Positions 17,193-25,944 of a stretch of DNA of 64,000 bases are shown piece after piece. The stretch spans positions 1,240,001 through 1,304,000 of the forward strand of contig NZ_CP099547.1 of the NCBI RefSeq assembly GCF_023973165.1. Reading direction: 5' to 3'. Numbering within the stretch: position 1 is the first letter of the stretch; each line of letters starts with the position of its first letter. A program made the translations under genes and the position numbers. A model generated the notes under the pieces. That model made no database searches and was not told the DNA's origin. It was given only the letters and a program-made list of their open reading frames with translations. Source of the DNA: Arcanobacterium pinnipediorum. GTDB lineage: Bacteria; Actinomycetota; Actinomycetes; Actinomycetales; Actinomycetaceae.

Positions 17193-17221
17193 AATAAGAA
17201 ACATGTTATCTCATTCTTATT
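17193..17221 (-). promoter_or_regulatory. Inverted repeat upstream of the Fic gene
   Basis: AATAAGAA (17193-17200) and TTCTTATT (17214-17221), 13 bases apart, in an A/T-rich stretch 50 bases before the Fic start. It could be the operator of the Fic protein's own winged helix. Simple AT composition makes chance possible. Confidence 0.35.
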
Positions 17222-17287
17222 AAAAAAATCACCCATTTTTCAACAGTGAAACGGTGGCATCACGAGCCACGTACGGATCACGTGCAA

Positions 17288-18088
17288 CTAAATCGTGAAC
17301 ACGTCTCCAGCTTGGGCCACATGAACCTCGCCGTCGAAAACACTACGCGCATCCGCCTCGTTCTTATTCGCATTCGTCCACGGCTGGAGATGAGTCAACA
17401 CCAATCGTTTTGCACCAGCTTCAGCAGCCATCTGCCCCGCGCGCAAGCCCGTCAAATGGACCCCGCGAACCGTATCGCGCCCCTCTTCGAAAGCCGCCTC
17501 AGACAAAACCAGATCAGCATCACGTTCAGCTTCAACAACACTCGCTACAGTATCAGTATCCCCAGTGTAGGTAAGTACAACCTCGCGATCAAGATCGCCG
17601 TCTTCTGAAGGACCGGTAATTCTAAAAGACAATGCCGTAACGGTGTGGTGAGCAGCAAAGGCTTCAACGGTCAACGGACCAACTCGCACAATCGAACCCG
17701 GCACAAGCTGTTGAAAATCAAACTCAGTTTCATAGGTTTCAGCTGGGTCATCGGCTGAAAGCCCGCGAGTGCGCGCTGCCCCATCCCCTGGTGAATAAAC
17801 TGGGATTTGCGGCAACGCCCCTTCGGGATACCAGCGACGATACACCTGCATCCCCACCATATCCGCGCAATGATCGGCATGGAAATGCGACAAAAACATC
17901 GCATCAACCATCGCCGGATCAACGTAACGCATCAAATGTCCCATAGCTCCCGGGCCAAAATCGCACACAATTGAAAACAGTCGTTTAAACCCGGTATCGT
18001 CTGCCCCTACTGCTTGAATTAAATACGACGACGCCGGAGAATCTTTTCCAGACATTGATCCAGAACAACCAATAATAGTCAGTTTCAC
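17288..18088 (-). CDS. MBL-fold metallo-hydrolase (RNase Z-like)
   Basis: A 266-residue metallo-beta-lactamase-fold protein. SHFHADH at residues 67-73 is the zinc motif (H-x-H-x-D-H); AAHHTVTALSFRI and YTGDT supply later ligands, and LTHLQPW near 235 the last histidine. Genes of this type commonly lie between murI and rph in actinobacteria and are often labelled ribonuclease Z or cyclic-nucleotide phosphodiesterase. The substrate is not certain. It starts 19 bases after murI ends, so they form one operon. A decayed copy of its last about 30 codons lies 1.5 kb downstream, past the Fic gene. Confidence 0.88.
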   Translation of the reverse strand: MKLTIIGCSGSMSGKDSPASSYLIQAVGADDTGFKRLFSIVCDFGPGAMGHLMRYVDPAMVDAMFLSHFHADHCADMVGMQVYRRWYPEGALPQIPVYSPGDGAARTRGLSADDPAETYETEFDFQQLVPGSIVRVGPLTVEAFAAHHTVTALSFRITGPSEDGDLDREVVLTYTGDTDTVASVVEAERDADLVLSEAAFEEGRDTVRGVHLTGLRAGQMAAEAGAKRLVLTHLQPWTNANKNEADARSVFDGEVHVAQAGDVFTI

Positions 18089-18107
18089 TTAAGGCTTCTC
18101 CTGCACA

Positions 18108-18950
18108 CTAGTTACGAGAATCGATCCTTGGAACATCCACATGCGCGACATGAGTGACCTTCGGACCTAAGAACCTGCGTGCAAGCTCTTGGAAGGACTC
18201 ACTCTCCCCGGTTACATTGAATTGATACACCGGTTTTCCGGCTGAACTGGATCGCAGTATATCTCCTTCGGTCAACGCACGATAAACATCTTTCGCTGTT
18301 TCGTCAGCTGAAGAAACAAGCAAAACATCTTCCCCCATCACATACCCGATTGCTCCAGACAAGAACGGGTAATGGGTACAGCCCAAAACCAGCGTATCGA
18401 CTCCAGCTGATTTAATAGGTTCAAGGTATTCTTGGGCAGTAGAAATTAACTCAGCTCCCGTTGTGATACCTGCTTCAGCAAACTCCACAAAGCGTGGCGC
18501 CGGAGCAGAAAACACATCAATATCAGGAACCGTAAGTAGCGCATCATCATAGGCGCCTGATTTGATAGTCGCCTGGGTAGCGATCACGCCGATCTTCCCA
18601 TTGCGAGTTGCCCGCACTGCCGAACGTGCTGCTGGCCGAATCACCTCAATAACTGGGATACCCAACTGGGTTGTGTAGCGTTCACGTGCATCATGCAAGA
18701 CGGCGGCTGAAGCTGAATTACACGCAATAACAAGCATTTTCACGCCATCGGCAACCAGACGATCCATCACATTTAACGCCAATTTGCGTACTTGGGCGAT
18801 GGGACGTGGACCATATGGGCAGTTGGCTGTATCCCCAACATACGTAATTGATTCGTTGGGTAGCTGATCGATAATTGCGCGCGCAACAGTTAGGCCTCCG
18901 ACTCCTGAATCGAAGACGCCGATTGGGGCATCATCACGCGCGTTGTTCAT
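18108..18950 (-). CDS. murI: Glutamate racemase
   Basis: A 280-residue enzyme converting L- to D-glutamate for peptidoglycan. [16 protein letters not shown] at the N-terminus, ACNSASA (about 75-81, first catalytic Cys) and LGCTHYPFL (about 190-198, second catalytic Cys) are all present. The length is usual. It follows the DUF2017 gene by 10 bases and precedes the MBL gene by 19, within the clpS-DUF2017-murI-MBL run. Confidence 0.96.
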   Translation of the reverse strand: MNNARDDAPIGVFDSGVGGLTVARAIIDQLPNESITYVGDTANCPYGPRPIAQVRKLALNVMDRLVADGVKMLVIACNSASAAVLHDARERYTTQLGIPVIEVIRPAARSAVRATRNGKIGVIATQATIKSGAYDDALLTVPDIDVFSAPAPRFVEFAEAGITTGAELISTAQEYLEPIKSAGVDTLVLGCTHYPFLSGAIGYVMGEDVLLVSSADETAKDVYRALTEGDILRSSSAGKPVYQFNVTGESESFQELARRFLGPKVTHVAHVDVPRIDSRN

Positions 18951-18960
18951 GGTCGCTATT

Positions 18961-19644
18961 TTACCTGCGTAGTGCCTTATGGCGAACTGCGCTTATCAGT
19001 GACTCTTGCCACCAGGTCACCATAGCGTATAAGACGGCTAACATATCTTCTTCAGTCTCAATCGGTGGCAGGTTGGATCCATCGCGTGAACTGGTCCCGG
19101 TGAAAATACCTGCCCGTTCATAGATCCGTGCCGCGTCGTCGTCGTCGGAAATTTTTAGCCGCATGGACAACACCATGCGAATATCGTTCATAGCTGCTAA
19201 CCATGCTGGTGCTGCCTCGTTGGTGATCGTCACCTCCACAATTCCATCTGGAATACTCGACAAAGTTTCATACATCGACACCAAATGATCAATTTTTGTC
19301 GCCGCTACGCTTTCTTCGGTAATGGCACGCAGCTCGGCAGCAAGCTCTGGATCCTCACTCATATCTGGAAGCAACCGCTCGAGTGCATCATCGACGGGAA
19401 GATCAGGCATAAAATCAGGATGCGTCTCGGATTCGTCGTCGGCTATACGTTTTTCAATCGCGTCGAACTGATCTTCAAAAGCGGCAAACGGATCATCGGC
19501 GATACGTTCGCGCCGCTCAAGTTCACGATCTACATGCGAACCAAGAATAATAACGACGTCGGAAGCAAGACCTCGAATCATGGCCCGTTCTTCGTCGTCC
19601 AACTGCGCTTCATATCCGCCACGCACAGCCAAAAATGCTCTCAT
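18961..19644 (-). CDS. DUF2017-family protein
   Basis: A 227-residue acidic, helical, soluble protein beginning [26 protein letters not shown], typical of the actinobacterial DUF2017 family that is regularly found directly after clpS. Its function is unknown; the constant link with clpS hints at regulated proteolysis. It overlaps clpS by one base and precedes murI by 10 bases. Confidence 0.85.
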   Translation of the reverse strand: MRAFLAVRGGYEAQLDDEERAMIRGLASDVVIILGSHVDRELERRERIADDPFAAFEDQFDAIEKRIADDESETHPDFMPDLPVDDALERLLPDMSEDPELAAELRAITEESVAATKIDHLVSMYETLSSIPDGIVEVTITNEAAPAWLAAMNDIRMVLSMRLKISDDDDAARIYERAGIFTGTSSRDGSNLPPIETEEDMLAVLYAMVTWWQESLISAVRHKALRR

Positions 19645-19943
19645 TATGCCTCCTGTTCTAAGGTAGCTCGCAAGCCATATCCGTGCAGTGCTTGGACGTG
19701 ACGCTCCATAGATTCACGCCCACCGGTAGCAACAACTGCCCTTCCTTGCCGATGCACCACAAGCATTCGGGCGCGCGCAACAGTTGGGGTCATACCAAAA
19801 TAGCTCTCAAACACCCACTGTACGTAGGTCATAAGATTAACCGGATCGTTGTGCACAACGGTTTGCCATTGCGGTTCACCAACGCGCTCGGAGCTATCTT
19901 GAGATACTGGCATAGTATGCGGATCAGAAACAGACTTAGACAC
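19644..19943 (-). CDS. clpS: ATP-dependent Clp protease adaptor ClpS
   Basis: A 99-residue adaptor that hands N-degron substrates to ClpAP/ClpCP. The core W-Q-T-V-V-H-N-D-P-V-N (about residues 25-35) contains the conserved Asn-Asp that bind the N-terminal residue, followed by the helix YVQWVFESYFGM and later VHRQGRAVVATGGRE. The N-terminal 20 residues are a flexible tail, as in the family. First gene of the run clpS-DUF2017-murI-MBL and divergent from pncB (84-base gap). Confidence 0.93.
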   Translation of the reverse strand: MSKSVSDPHTMPVSQDSSERVGEPQWQTVVHNDPVNLMTYVQWVFESYFGMTPTVARARMLVVHRQGRAVVATGGRESMERHVQALHGYGLRATLEQEA

Positions 19944-20027
19944 CCTCTTAGTCTACGCGATTGAGCAGAGGGAGAAAACACAGGAGATTTGGTAGCTTTT
20001 TGCTCGCTATGGTCCTACGGTTAGACT

Positions 20028-21374
20028 ATGAATCATTCTTTAAGTACCGCGTTACTAACAGACATGTATGAACTGACCATGATTGAGTCTGCACTTGAGA
20101 CTGGCCGGGCACACATGCCATGTGTTTTCGAAGTTTTTGGCCGTCGCCTTCCCGGTTCGCGCCGCTATGGCGTAGTTGCCGGAACCGGCCGCATTTTAGA
20201 AGCTCTAGAGAATTTCCATTTCGGTGAAGAAGAGCTGCAGTATCTCCGTGATGGAAAAATTGTTGGCGAAGCCACCATCGAGTTTTTAAAGAACTGGACG
20301 TTTACTGGTGATATTTACGGTTATGCCGAAGGGGAATGTTACTTCCCGTATGCTCCGCTGCTCACTGTGGTGGGAACCTTCGCCGAGTGTGTGGTACTTG
20401 AAACTTTAGTTTTGTCGATTCTTAACTACGATTCTGCTGTGGCGACGGCGGCCTCACGGGTAACGATCGCGGCGCATGACCGGCCATGTTTGGAGATGGG
20501 GGCGCGCCGCACCCACGAATATAGCGCAGTTGCTGCTGCTCGTGCAGCTGTTATTGGCGGTTTCGTGGGTACCTCTGATTTAGAGGCGGGCCGCAGATAT
20601 GGGATTTCCACTATCGGTACCGCCGCACATTCCTTCACGCTTTTGCATGAGAGTGAAGATGGGGCCTTCGCTGCACAAATTCGAACCCTGGGGCCAAATA
20701 CTACGCTTTTGGTTGATACCTATAATATTCCTACAGGTGTGGAAAAGGCCGTTAAGGCAGCTCGCGCAGCTGGTGGCGAGCTTGGTGCAGTTCGTCTTGA
20801 TTCTGGTGATTTGGTGGCACAGGCTTTTCAGGTGCGAGCTCAGTTAGATGAACTAGGCGCAACGACGACGAAGATCACCGTCACTTCTGACTTGGATGAA
20901 TACGCTATTGCAGCATTGAATGCGGCTCCAGTTGATTCCTATGGTGTAGGTACGAAGCTGGTAACTGGTTCCGGTCACCCAACTGCACAGTTGGTCTATA
21001 AACTGGTTGCGCGCAAAGATAGCGAAGCAGATTCGTGGATCGCTGTTAATAAGCGCTCGGAGTCAAAGGTTTCCCGTGGCGGGTTAAAGGTTGCTGGGCG
21101 GAAGAATGATGTGACGGGAAGAGCCACGGCTGATCTTATTGTCACTGTTGATAATTTTGCTGAAGGTATTGAATACCTGAAAGAGCACGGCGCTCGCCCA
21201 TTACAGGTTCAATACGTCTCTCAGGGCATCATTGCAGAAGAGTATATGAATGATTCTGCGCTGGGGCGGGCAGCTGAACGTCATCGTTCTTCGCGCGCCG
21301 CCCTACCCTACCATGCGTGGCGACTATCTGAGGGTGAACCGGCATTGCCAACTGAGTTTGTTGATATTCGCTGA
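20028..21374 (+). CDS. pncB: Nicotinate phosphoribosyltransferase
   Basis: A 448-residue enzyme joining nicotinate and PRPP, the entry to the NAD salvage route. LLTDMYELTMIESAL at the N-terminus, the central GTAAHSF (about 203-209) with the catalytic His and the VRLDSGDL PRPP-site motif (about 254-261) are visible. Length is normal. It is divergent from clpS, an order seen widely in actinobacteria. nadE at 31 kb would complete the conversion to NAD. Confidence 0.93.
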   Translation: MNHSLSTALLTDMYELTMIESALETGRAHMPCVFEVFGRRLPGSRRYGVVAGTGRILEALENFHFGEEELQYLRDGKIVGEATIEFLKNWTFTGDIYGYAEGECYFPYAPLLTVVGTFAECVVLETLVLSILNYDSAVATAASRVTIAAHDRPCLEMGARRTHEYSAVAAARAAVIGGFVGTSDLEAGRRYGISTIGTAAHSFTLLHESEDGAFAAQIRTLGPNTTLLVDTYNIPTGVEKAVKAARAAGGELGAVRLDSGDLVAQAFQVRAQLDELGATTTKITVTSDLDEYAIAALNAAPVDSYGVGTKLVTGSGHPTAQLVYKLVARKDSEADSWIAVNKRSESKVSRGGLKVAGRKNDVTGRATADLIVTVDNFAEGIEYLKEHGARPLQVQYVSQGIIAEEYMNDSALGRAAERHRSSRAALPYHAWRLSEGEPALPTEFVDIR

Positions 21375-21428
21375 TCTGAGCGGGGGCGGCTGTAACGATG
21401 TGCGCAAATCCATTCTTGCACTGAGCTC

Positions 21429-21460
21429 TGGGTAGTAACTAGATGTCTAGTTACTACCCA
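21429..21460. terminator. 15-bp palindrome between pncB and the convergent helicase gene
   Basis: TGGGTAGTAACTAGA (21429-21443) and its exact complement (21446-21460) nearly abut. Two degenerate copies of the AGTTACTACCC arm follow at 21468-21496. Placed between convergent stops, it probably ends both transcripts; no clear T-run. Confidence 0.5.
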
Positions 21461-21502
21461 GAAGTCCAGTTACTGCCCTGAGCCCAATTACTACCCAAAG
21501 CC

Positions 21503-23299
21503 CTATTTTCGTCCGACGAACCAGCGTTGGAGCTGGGCGATACGTGCCTCAATTTCTTCTAACGATGCACGAGCTACTTCTGGACCTCCGCACGCATTGC
21601 GCAAGTCGGTATGGATCAACGCGTGAGCACGACCCGTCTTAGCGGAATAGGCAGCAACGATCTTCGATAGCTCTTGTCGTTTTTCTCGACGACGCCGCGA
21701 ATTCATCACACTCGTCGTGTTCGCTGCTGGCTGTTTCCCAGCCCTGTTTTGCTGTTCTTGTTGGTGCTGACGTAGTAGCGTAGCGACGTCGTCGGGTTCT
21801 AGCAAGCCAGGGATCCCCAAAAAGTCTGCTTCTTCATCCGAGCCGACTTCTGCCCACGAACCGAAATCATCGCCGTCGAAAACAACCTTGTCAAAGGTAG
21901 CTGCCGCGGATAACGCCCGATATCCTGGACCTTCTAAATCACTGGAAGCCTTATCTTCACGATTAGCTTGTGCTAATGATTCCTCGTCCCATCCTTGCTC
22001 TATTTGATCAGAACTGGCTTTGTTTAAGGCATGATCACGTTCAGCTTCCAGCTCTCCAGCTAACGCCAAGAGTCGAGGAACTGAGGGTAAGAAAACTGAA
22101 GCCGTTTCACCGCGTCTGCGCGAACGCACAAAACGTCCAATTGCCTGGGCAAAGAACAGCGGAGTTGAGGCTGAAGTAGCATAGACTCCTACACATAATC
22201 GGGGTACATCAACCCCTTCAGAGACCATCCGCACTGCAACCATCCATCGGCTGGTTCCAGCCGCAAACTGGGCGATTTTATCTGATGCAGTGTTGTCATC
22301 TGACAGTACAACAGTGGTGTGCTCTCCAGTGATGCGATCTAAGAGACTGGCATAAGCTTTCGCTGTTTTATGGTCAGTTGCGATAACTAGACCACCAGCA
22401 TCACTAACGGTGCGTCGCACAACGGTTAAGCGTTCGTCGGCTGCTTTGAGCACTGCTTGGATCCATTCACCACTGGGGTCAAGCGCGGTACGCCAAGCTT
22501 GTGCGACCATATCCTTAGTTAACGGCTCACCGAGAGTGGCTTCCATAACATCGCCATGCTTAGTTTGCCACTGCATGCTACCGGTATAGGACATGAACAT
22601 CACTGGGCGGACCACGAAATCGCGCAAGGCTTGCGCGTAGCCGTAGGTGTAGTCAGCTTTGGAACGATAAACCCCTTCGCCGTCAGGCTCGTAGGTGACA
22701 AATGGGATTGGTGAGGTATCTGATCGAAATGGAGTACCGGTTAGACTGAGGCGATGTTTGGCAACCGAGAACGCCGCTCTAATAGCGTCTCCCCAAGATA
22801 GATTATCCCCGCCATGGTGGACTTCATCGAGAATGACCAGGGTTTTGCGCGAGGCGATGCGTTGGCGGTGGAACATGGGCGCACGCGCAACCTGGGCGTA
22901 GGTTACGCATGCTCCGTTAAACGATCTTCCTAGCCCAATATGTGAGTTAGAAAAATCTGGATCGAGTTGCAGGCCTACGCGCGCGCCTGCTTCTGCCCAC
23001 TGGTACTTCAGATGTTCGGTCGGAGCAACAACAACTACTTCGTTGATAACCTTGCGAGACATCAGTTCGGTTGCAACGCGTAACGCGAACGTCGTTTTAC
23101 CAGCACCTGGGGTGGCTACCGCAAGAAAATCTTGCGGCATAGTTCTAAGGAATTGATCCAAAGCAGCAGCCTGCCACGCACGCAAAGATCCGGCAGTTCC
23201 CCACGCAGCGCGTCGGGGAAATACTGGAGAGAGATTTTCTGCAGCCGATACTGATGCAGAGTGCGGGGAGTGTGCTGAGCCTTTCAGCTCAGAACTCAT
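21503..23299 (-). CDS. DEAD/DEAH-box (SF2) helicase
   Basis: About 598 residues from the ATG at 23299, chosen because it overlaps the DUF3039 stop in an ATGA junction. Walker A ATPGAGKTTFA and Walker B ILDEVHHGGD, SLTGTPFRSD (motif III region) and the C-terminal AQAIGRFVRSRR (motif VI) mark an SF2 translocase of the type close to XPB/restriction-enzyme R subunits. The C-terminus is a charged helical tail (EEIEARIAQLQRWF). It probably unwinds or moves along nucleic acid; the specific role is unknown. The pairing with DUF3039 is common in actinobacteria. Confidence 0.85.
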   Translation of the reverse strand: MSSELKGSAHSPHSASVSAAENLSPVFPRRAAWGTAGSLRAWQAAALDQFLRTMPQDFLAVATPGAGKTTFALRVATELMSRKVINEVVVVAPTEHLKYQWAEAGARVGLQLDPDFSNSHIGLGRSFNGACVTYAQVARAPMFHRQRIASRKTLVILDEVHHGGDNLSWGDAIRAAFSVAKHRLSLTGTPFRSDTSPIPFVTYEPDGEGVYRSKADYTYGYAQALRDFVVRPVMFMSYTGSMQWQTKHGDVMEATLGEPLTKDMVAQAWRTALDPSGEWIQAVLKAADERLTVVRRTVSDAGGLVIATDHKTAKAYASLLDRITGEHTTVVLSDDNTASDKIAQFAAGTSRWMVAVRMVSEGVDVPRLCVGVYATSASTPLFFAQAIGRFVRSRRRGETASVFLPSVPRLLALAGELEAERDHALNKASSDQIEQGWDEESLAQANREDKASSDLEGPGYRALSAAATFDKVVFDGDDFGSWAEVGSDEEADFLGIPGLLEPDDVATLLRQHQQEQQNRAGKQPAANTTSVMNSRRRREKRQELSKIVAAYSAKTGRAHALIHTDLRNACGGPEVARASLEEIEARIAQLQRWFVGRK

Positions 23300-23652
23300 T
23301 GGCCACCTCCGCCGTTGCCGCCTTGGCCCGGAACATTGGGGCCAAATGGCCAACCGTCACCCATATTGCCCATCTGTTCGTATATCGCTTTACACGTAGG
23401 ACATACCGGATACTTATCCGGGTTGCGAACAGGAATCCACACTTTGCCACACAAGGCCACCACCGGGCCACCTTCGACTGCCGACTGAGTGATGCGATCT
23501 TTGCGTACATAGTGAGCAAAGCGCTCATCATCACCAGGGGCTTTTTGCTCCTCAGTTTTTTCTAACACAGCCGTTGTTGATGACGGATTCACGCTAGGAG
23601 CTTGCGGTGCTCCAGGCTGTTCGGGCGCTGAGTATGGATCTGAAATAGACAT
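23296..23652 (-). CDS. DUF3039-family protein
   Basis: A 118-residue protein with a proline- and serine-rich N-terminus (residues 1-40), a core DDERFAHYVRKDRITQSAV and a zinc-knuckle-like CGKVW ... YPVCPTCKAIYEQMG, and a glycine-rich end. This matches the DUF3039 family, always small and found beside an SF2 helicase in actinobacteria. The three or four cysteines suggest a metal site. The stop overlaps the helicase start (ATGA), so translation is coupled and the products may act together. Confidence 0.85.
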   Translation of the reverse strand: MSISDPYSAPEQPGAPQAPSVNPSSTTAVLEKTEEQKAPGDDERFAHYVRKDRITQSAVEGGPVVALCGKVWIPVRNPDKYPVCPTCKAIYEQMGNMGDGWPFGPNVPGQGGNGGGGQ

Positions 23653-23752
23653 AGCTTTAGTCTAGAACGCCCCTCCCACAAATTCTCATTCACAGCGCGT
23701 GAGCTATCCCGTATGTTGAATCAAATGCCTAAAAACTACTGACAGATATTAA

Positions 23753-23786
23753 AATAACGGGCAGTACGTACGTACTACCCGTTATT
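23753..23786 (-). terminator. Terminator of hup
   Basis: Arms AATAACGGGCAGTACG and CGTACTACCCGTTATT (23753-23768, 23771-23786, one mismatch); on the minus strand a TTTTAATAT run follows. Lies 28 bases past the hup stop. Confidence 0.8.
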
Positions 23787-23813
23787 AGAAATCGCTAACT
23801 ATCTAGCAATTGC

Positions 23814-24095
23814 TCACTTAGCAACAGCCTTCTTCAAGGTTGAGCCAGCAGAAATCTTCACGCCGTAGCCAGCTGGAATCTTGATTTCTTCACCGGTGCG
23901 TGGGTTGCGACCCTTGCGTGCTGCACGCTCGGTACGCTCTACGGACATAAGGCCGGTGATCTTTACTGCTTCACCCTTTGCCAAAGAATCAACGAGAACT
24001 GTCTGAAGAGCAGAGATAGCCTTGTCAGCATCGGTCTTGGTGATGCCAGCTTCTTCTGCAATCTTTGCAATAAGTTCAGTACGGTTGAGGGACAT
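23814..24095 (-). CDS. hup: HU-family nucleoid protein
   Basis: A 93-residue DNA-bending protein. It opens MSLNRTELIAKIAEEAGITK and has the GRNPRTGEEIKIPAGYGVK beta-arm (about 58-76) whose proline intercalates in DNA. There is no lysine-rich C-terminal extension as in mycobacterial HupB, so it is a short HU. It has an upstream region of 190 bases, a strong TTGGAGGAAG-type ribosome site and its own terminator, consistent with high single-gene expression. Confidence 0.95.
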   Translation of the reverse strand: MSLNRTELIAKIAEEAGITKTDADKAISALQTVLVDSLAKGEAVKITGLMSVERTERAARKGRNPRTGEEIKIPAGYGVKISAGSTLKKAVAK

Positions 24096-24286
24096 AGTTC
24101 TTCCTCCAAATCGAAGTGGTTCGAACGGGCTTTTTAGCCGCTACCTTAAAATTTAGCTGATATTAAGCCGAAAACTCGAATTTTCACGCGTGTTGCGTAA
24201 AATTGAGTAAAAAATCAATACACAATAGGTACTTTTTACCACATCTGTCACATTACTAACATAGGTTGCGTTACCGAGCTCAGCTT

Positions 24287-25855
24287 CTAAAACAACAAAA
24301 TAAACGAAACAAGCAAAATCTTGACGATCATTCCCAAAGCAAAGAGCGCTGCATAACCACTTTCGATACGCTCATCATTGACCTTAGACGAAGCAAACGC
24401 CAAAATTGCCGGTTGGCCTAAAATGCCAGCCATCGCACCCGCAGTACGCTGAGCAGATAGCCCTAATACCTTACCGGCTAGGCCAGTCATTCCGACAACC
24501 ACGATCGCGATCAATGCGCCGAGTAAACCACCTTGGATACCTTGGGCAGTAAATGCTGTTTTAACAAAGGCAGGCCCAGAAGCAATACCAACCGCAGCTA
24601 AGAAAAGCAGCAATCCAAGCTGACGGATAGTAAGATTTGCCGATAGCGGCAATTGCCAGACCAATGGACCAGTGCGGTGTAAGTACCCCAAGATCATTCC
24701 CACAAGCAGCGGACCAGCTGATGCGCCCAAGCTAAAGGTGATCCCACCAGGAAGCGATATCTCAACAAGCCCAAGAAGCAAACCGATAACAAGGCCTACA
24801 CCCATACCAATAGCGTCAACCTCAGAAATTTTGCGCTGCGAATTACCGAAATAATCTTCTATCCCTGATTCTTCATCGCGCGGATACACAACCGAGATAC
24901 GGTCTCCTAGTTCAAGTCGTAAATCATCTGCAGCTAGCAACTCCAAGTCACCGCGATGGACTCGAGTGATCATCGCACCAAAATGAGCAGCCAGATTCAG
25001 TGAAGCAATCGACCGGCCGGCCAGTTCCTTAGACGAAACAACAAAACTACGAAAACCTACAATCGAGCGATCATCTGCTAAGTGCTCATCGACTTCGGAA
25101 CCAACCGCCGAAACCGTAATATCGACGTCGGTGGGCAAGCCAACGATGACGACGCGATCGCCCGGTAACAAAACCTCTCCGGGACTGACCACACGCTGAT
25201 CATCACCGCGGCGCAAATAAGACATCCGTACGCGCTCCTCATGCCAACCAGGCACGTGGCGCAACTCCACTTTGCGTTCCACATTCGCGGTAACTGCAGA
25301 AAGCTGTTTGCCGGCCAGAGATTGCGTATCATTCTTCCCCGGCCAGTTCCGGGTCACTACCAAAGAGACAAAAATAATTCCGAAAATCACGCCCATCGGA
25401 TAGGCAAGGGAATAGCCCACGGCAGGCACCTGGTTTCCGGTTGCCGAGGTAGCTGCAGCTAGTGCGGGAGTGTTTGTTACCGCACCGGCAAAAATACCGA
25501 CCGAAAAATCTGGATCGAAGTCTAAAATCTTCCCACCCACAATGGCCATGACCGCTCCGAGGATCAATACTCCAGCCGAAGCAAACATGAGTTTAGATTG
25601 GCGAACCAAGTCCGCGAAGAAGGTCTGCCCTGCACTCAGCCCAACCGTATAGACGAACAAGGCTAAACCCAGGCTTTTTATCATGCCCATTGACTCAGCA
25701 ATTTCTGGTACCGCATTGCCAACCGCTAAACCAACAAACAATGCACCGGCAGCACCCAAGCGTAGCGGACCAAACGGTATCACACCAACAATTGCACCAA
25801 ATGCTACAACGAAAAAGACCGTCATTAACGGAGAATCAAGAAACAAAGCAGTCAC
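24287..25855 (-). CDS. AspT/YidE-family transporter (aspartate:alanine exchanger type)
   Basis: About 522 residues from the GTG at 25855, which has GAAAGG suitably upstream; a TTG at 25870 would add five. Two halves of about five membrane helices flank a cytosolic pair of TrkA-C/RCK-C domains (about residues 200-350: ELRHVPGWHEERVRMSYLRR, LLPGDRVVIVG, SVVYPRDEE-like strands). Each half has the repeated GLFLAAVGIASG-type motif. Family members exchange amino or dicarboxylic acids; the substrate cannot be told. Single gene, divergent from the esterase at 25945. Confidence 0.85.
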   Translation of the reverse strand: MTALFLDSPLMTVFFVVAFGAIVGVIPFGPLRLGAAGALFVGLAVGNAVPEIAESMGMIKSLGLALFVYTVGLSAGQTFFADLVRQSKLMFASAGVLILGAVMAIVGGKILDFDPDFSVGIFAGAVTNTPALAAATSATGNQVPAVGYSLAYPMGVIFGIIFVSLVVTRNWPGKNDTQSLAGKQLSAVTANVERKVELRHVPGWHEERVRMSYLRRGDDQRVVSPGEVLLPGDRVVIVGLPTDVDITVSAVGSEVDEHLADDRSIVGFRSFVVSSKELAGRSIASLNLAAHFGAMITRVHRGDLELLAADDLRLELGDRISVVYPRDEESGIEDYFGNSQRKISEVDAIGMGVGLVIGLLLGLVEISLPGGITFSLGASAGPLLVGMILGYLHRTGPLVWQLPLSANLTIRQLGLLLFLAAVGIASGPAFVKTAFTAQGIQGGLLGALIAIVVVGMTGLAGKVLGLSAQRTAGAMAGILGQPAILAFASSKVNDERIESGYAALFALGMIVKILLVSFILLF

Positions 25856-25944
25856 AGTGCGACCTTTCAAAAAGCGCTCAGCGCCACATAACTTTAGGAG
25901 TGGTACGCTTAAACTTTACCAAGGAATTTTGAGATGATTCGGTT

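Noticed and set aside
17288..17608. Plus-strand frame within the MBL gene
   Set aside because: It is antisense to a well-supported gene with zinc motifs.
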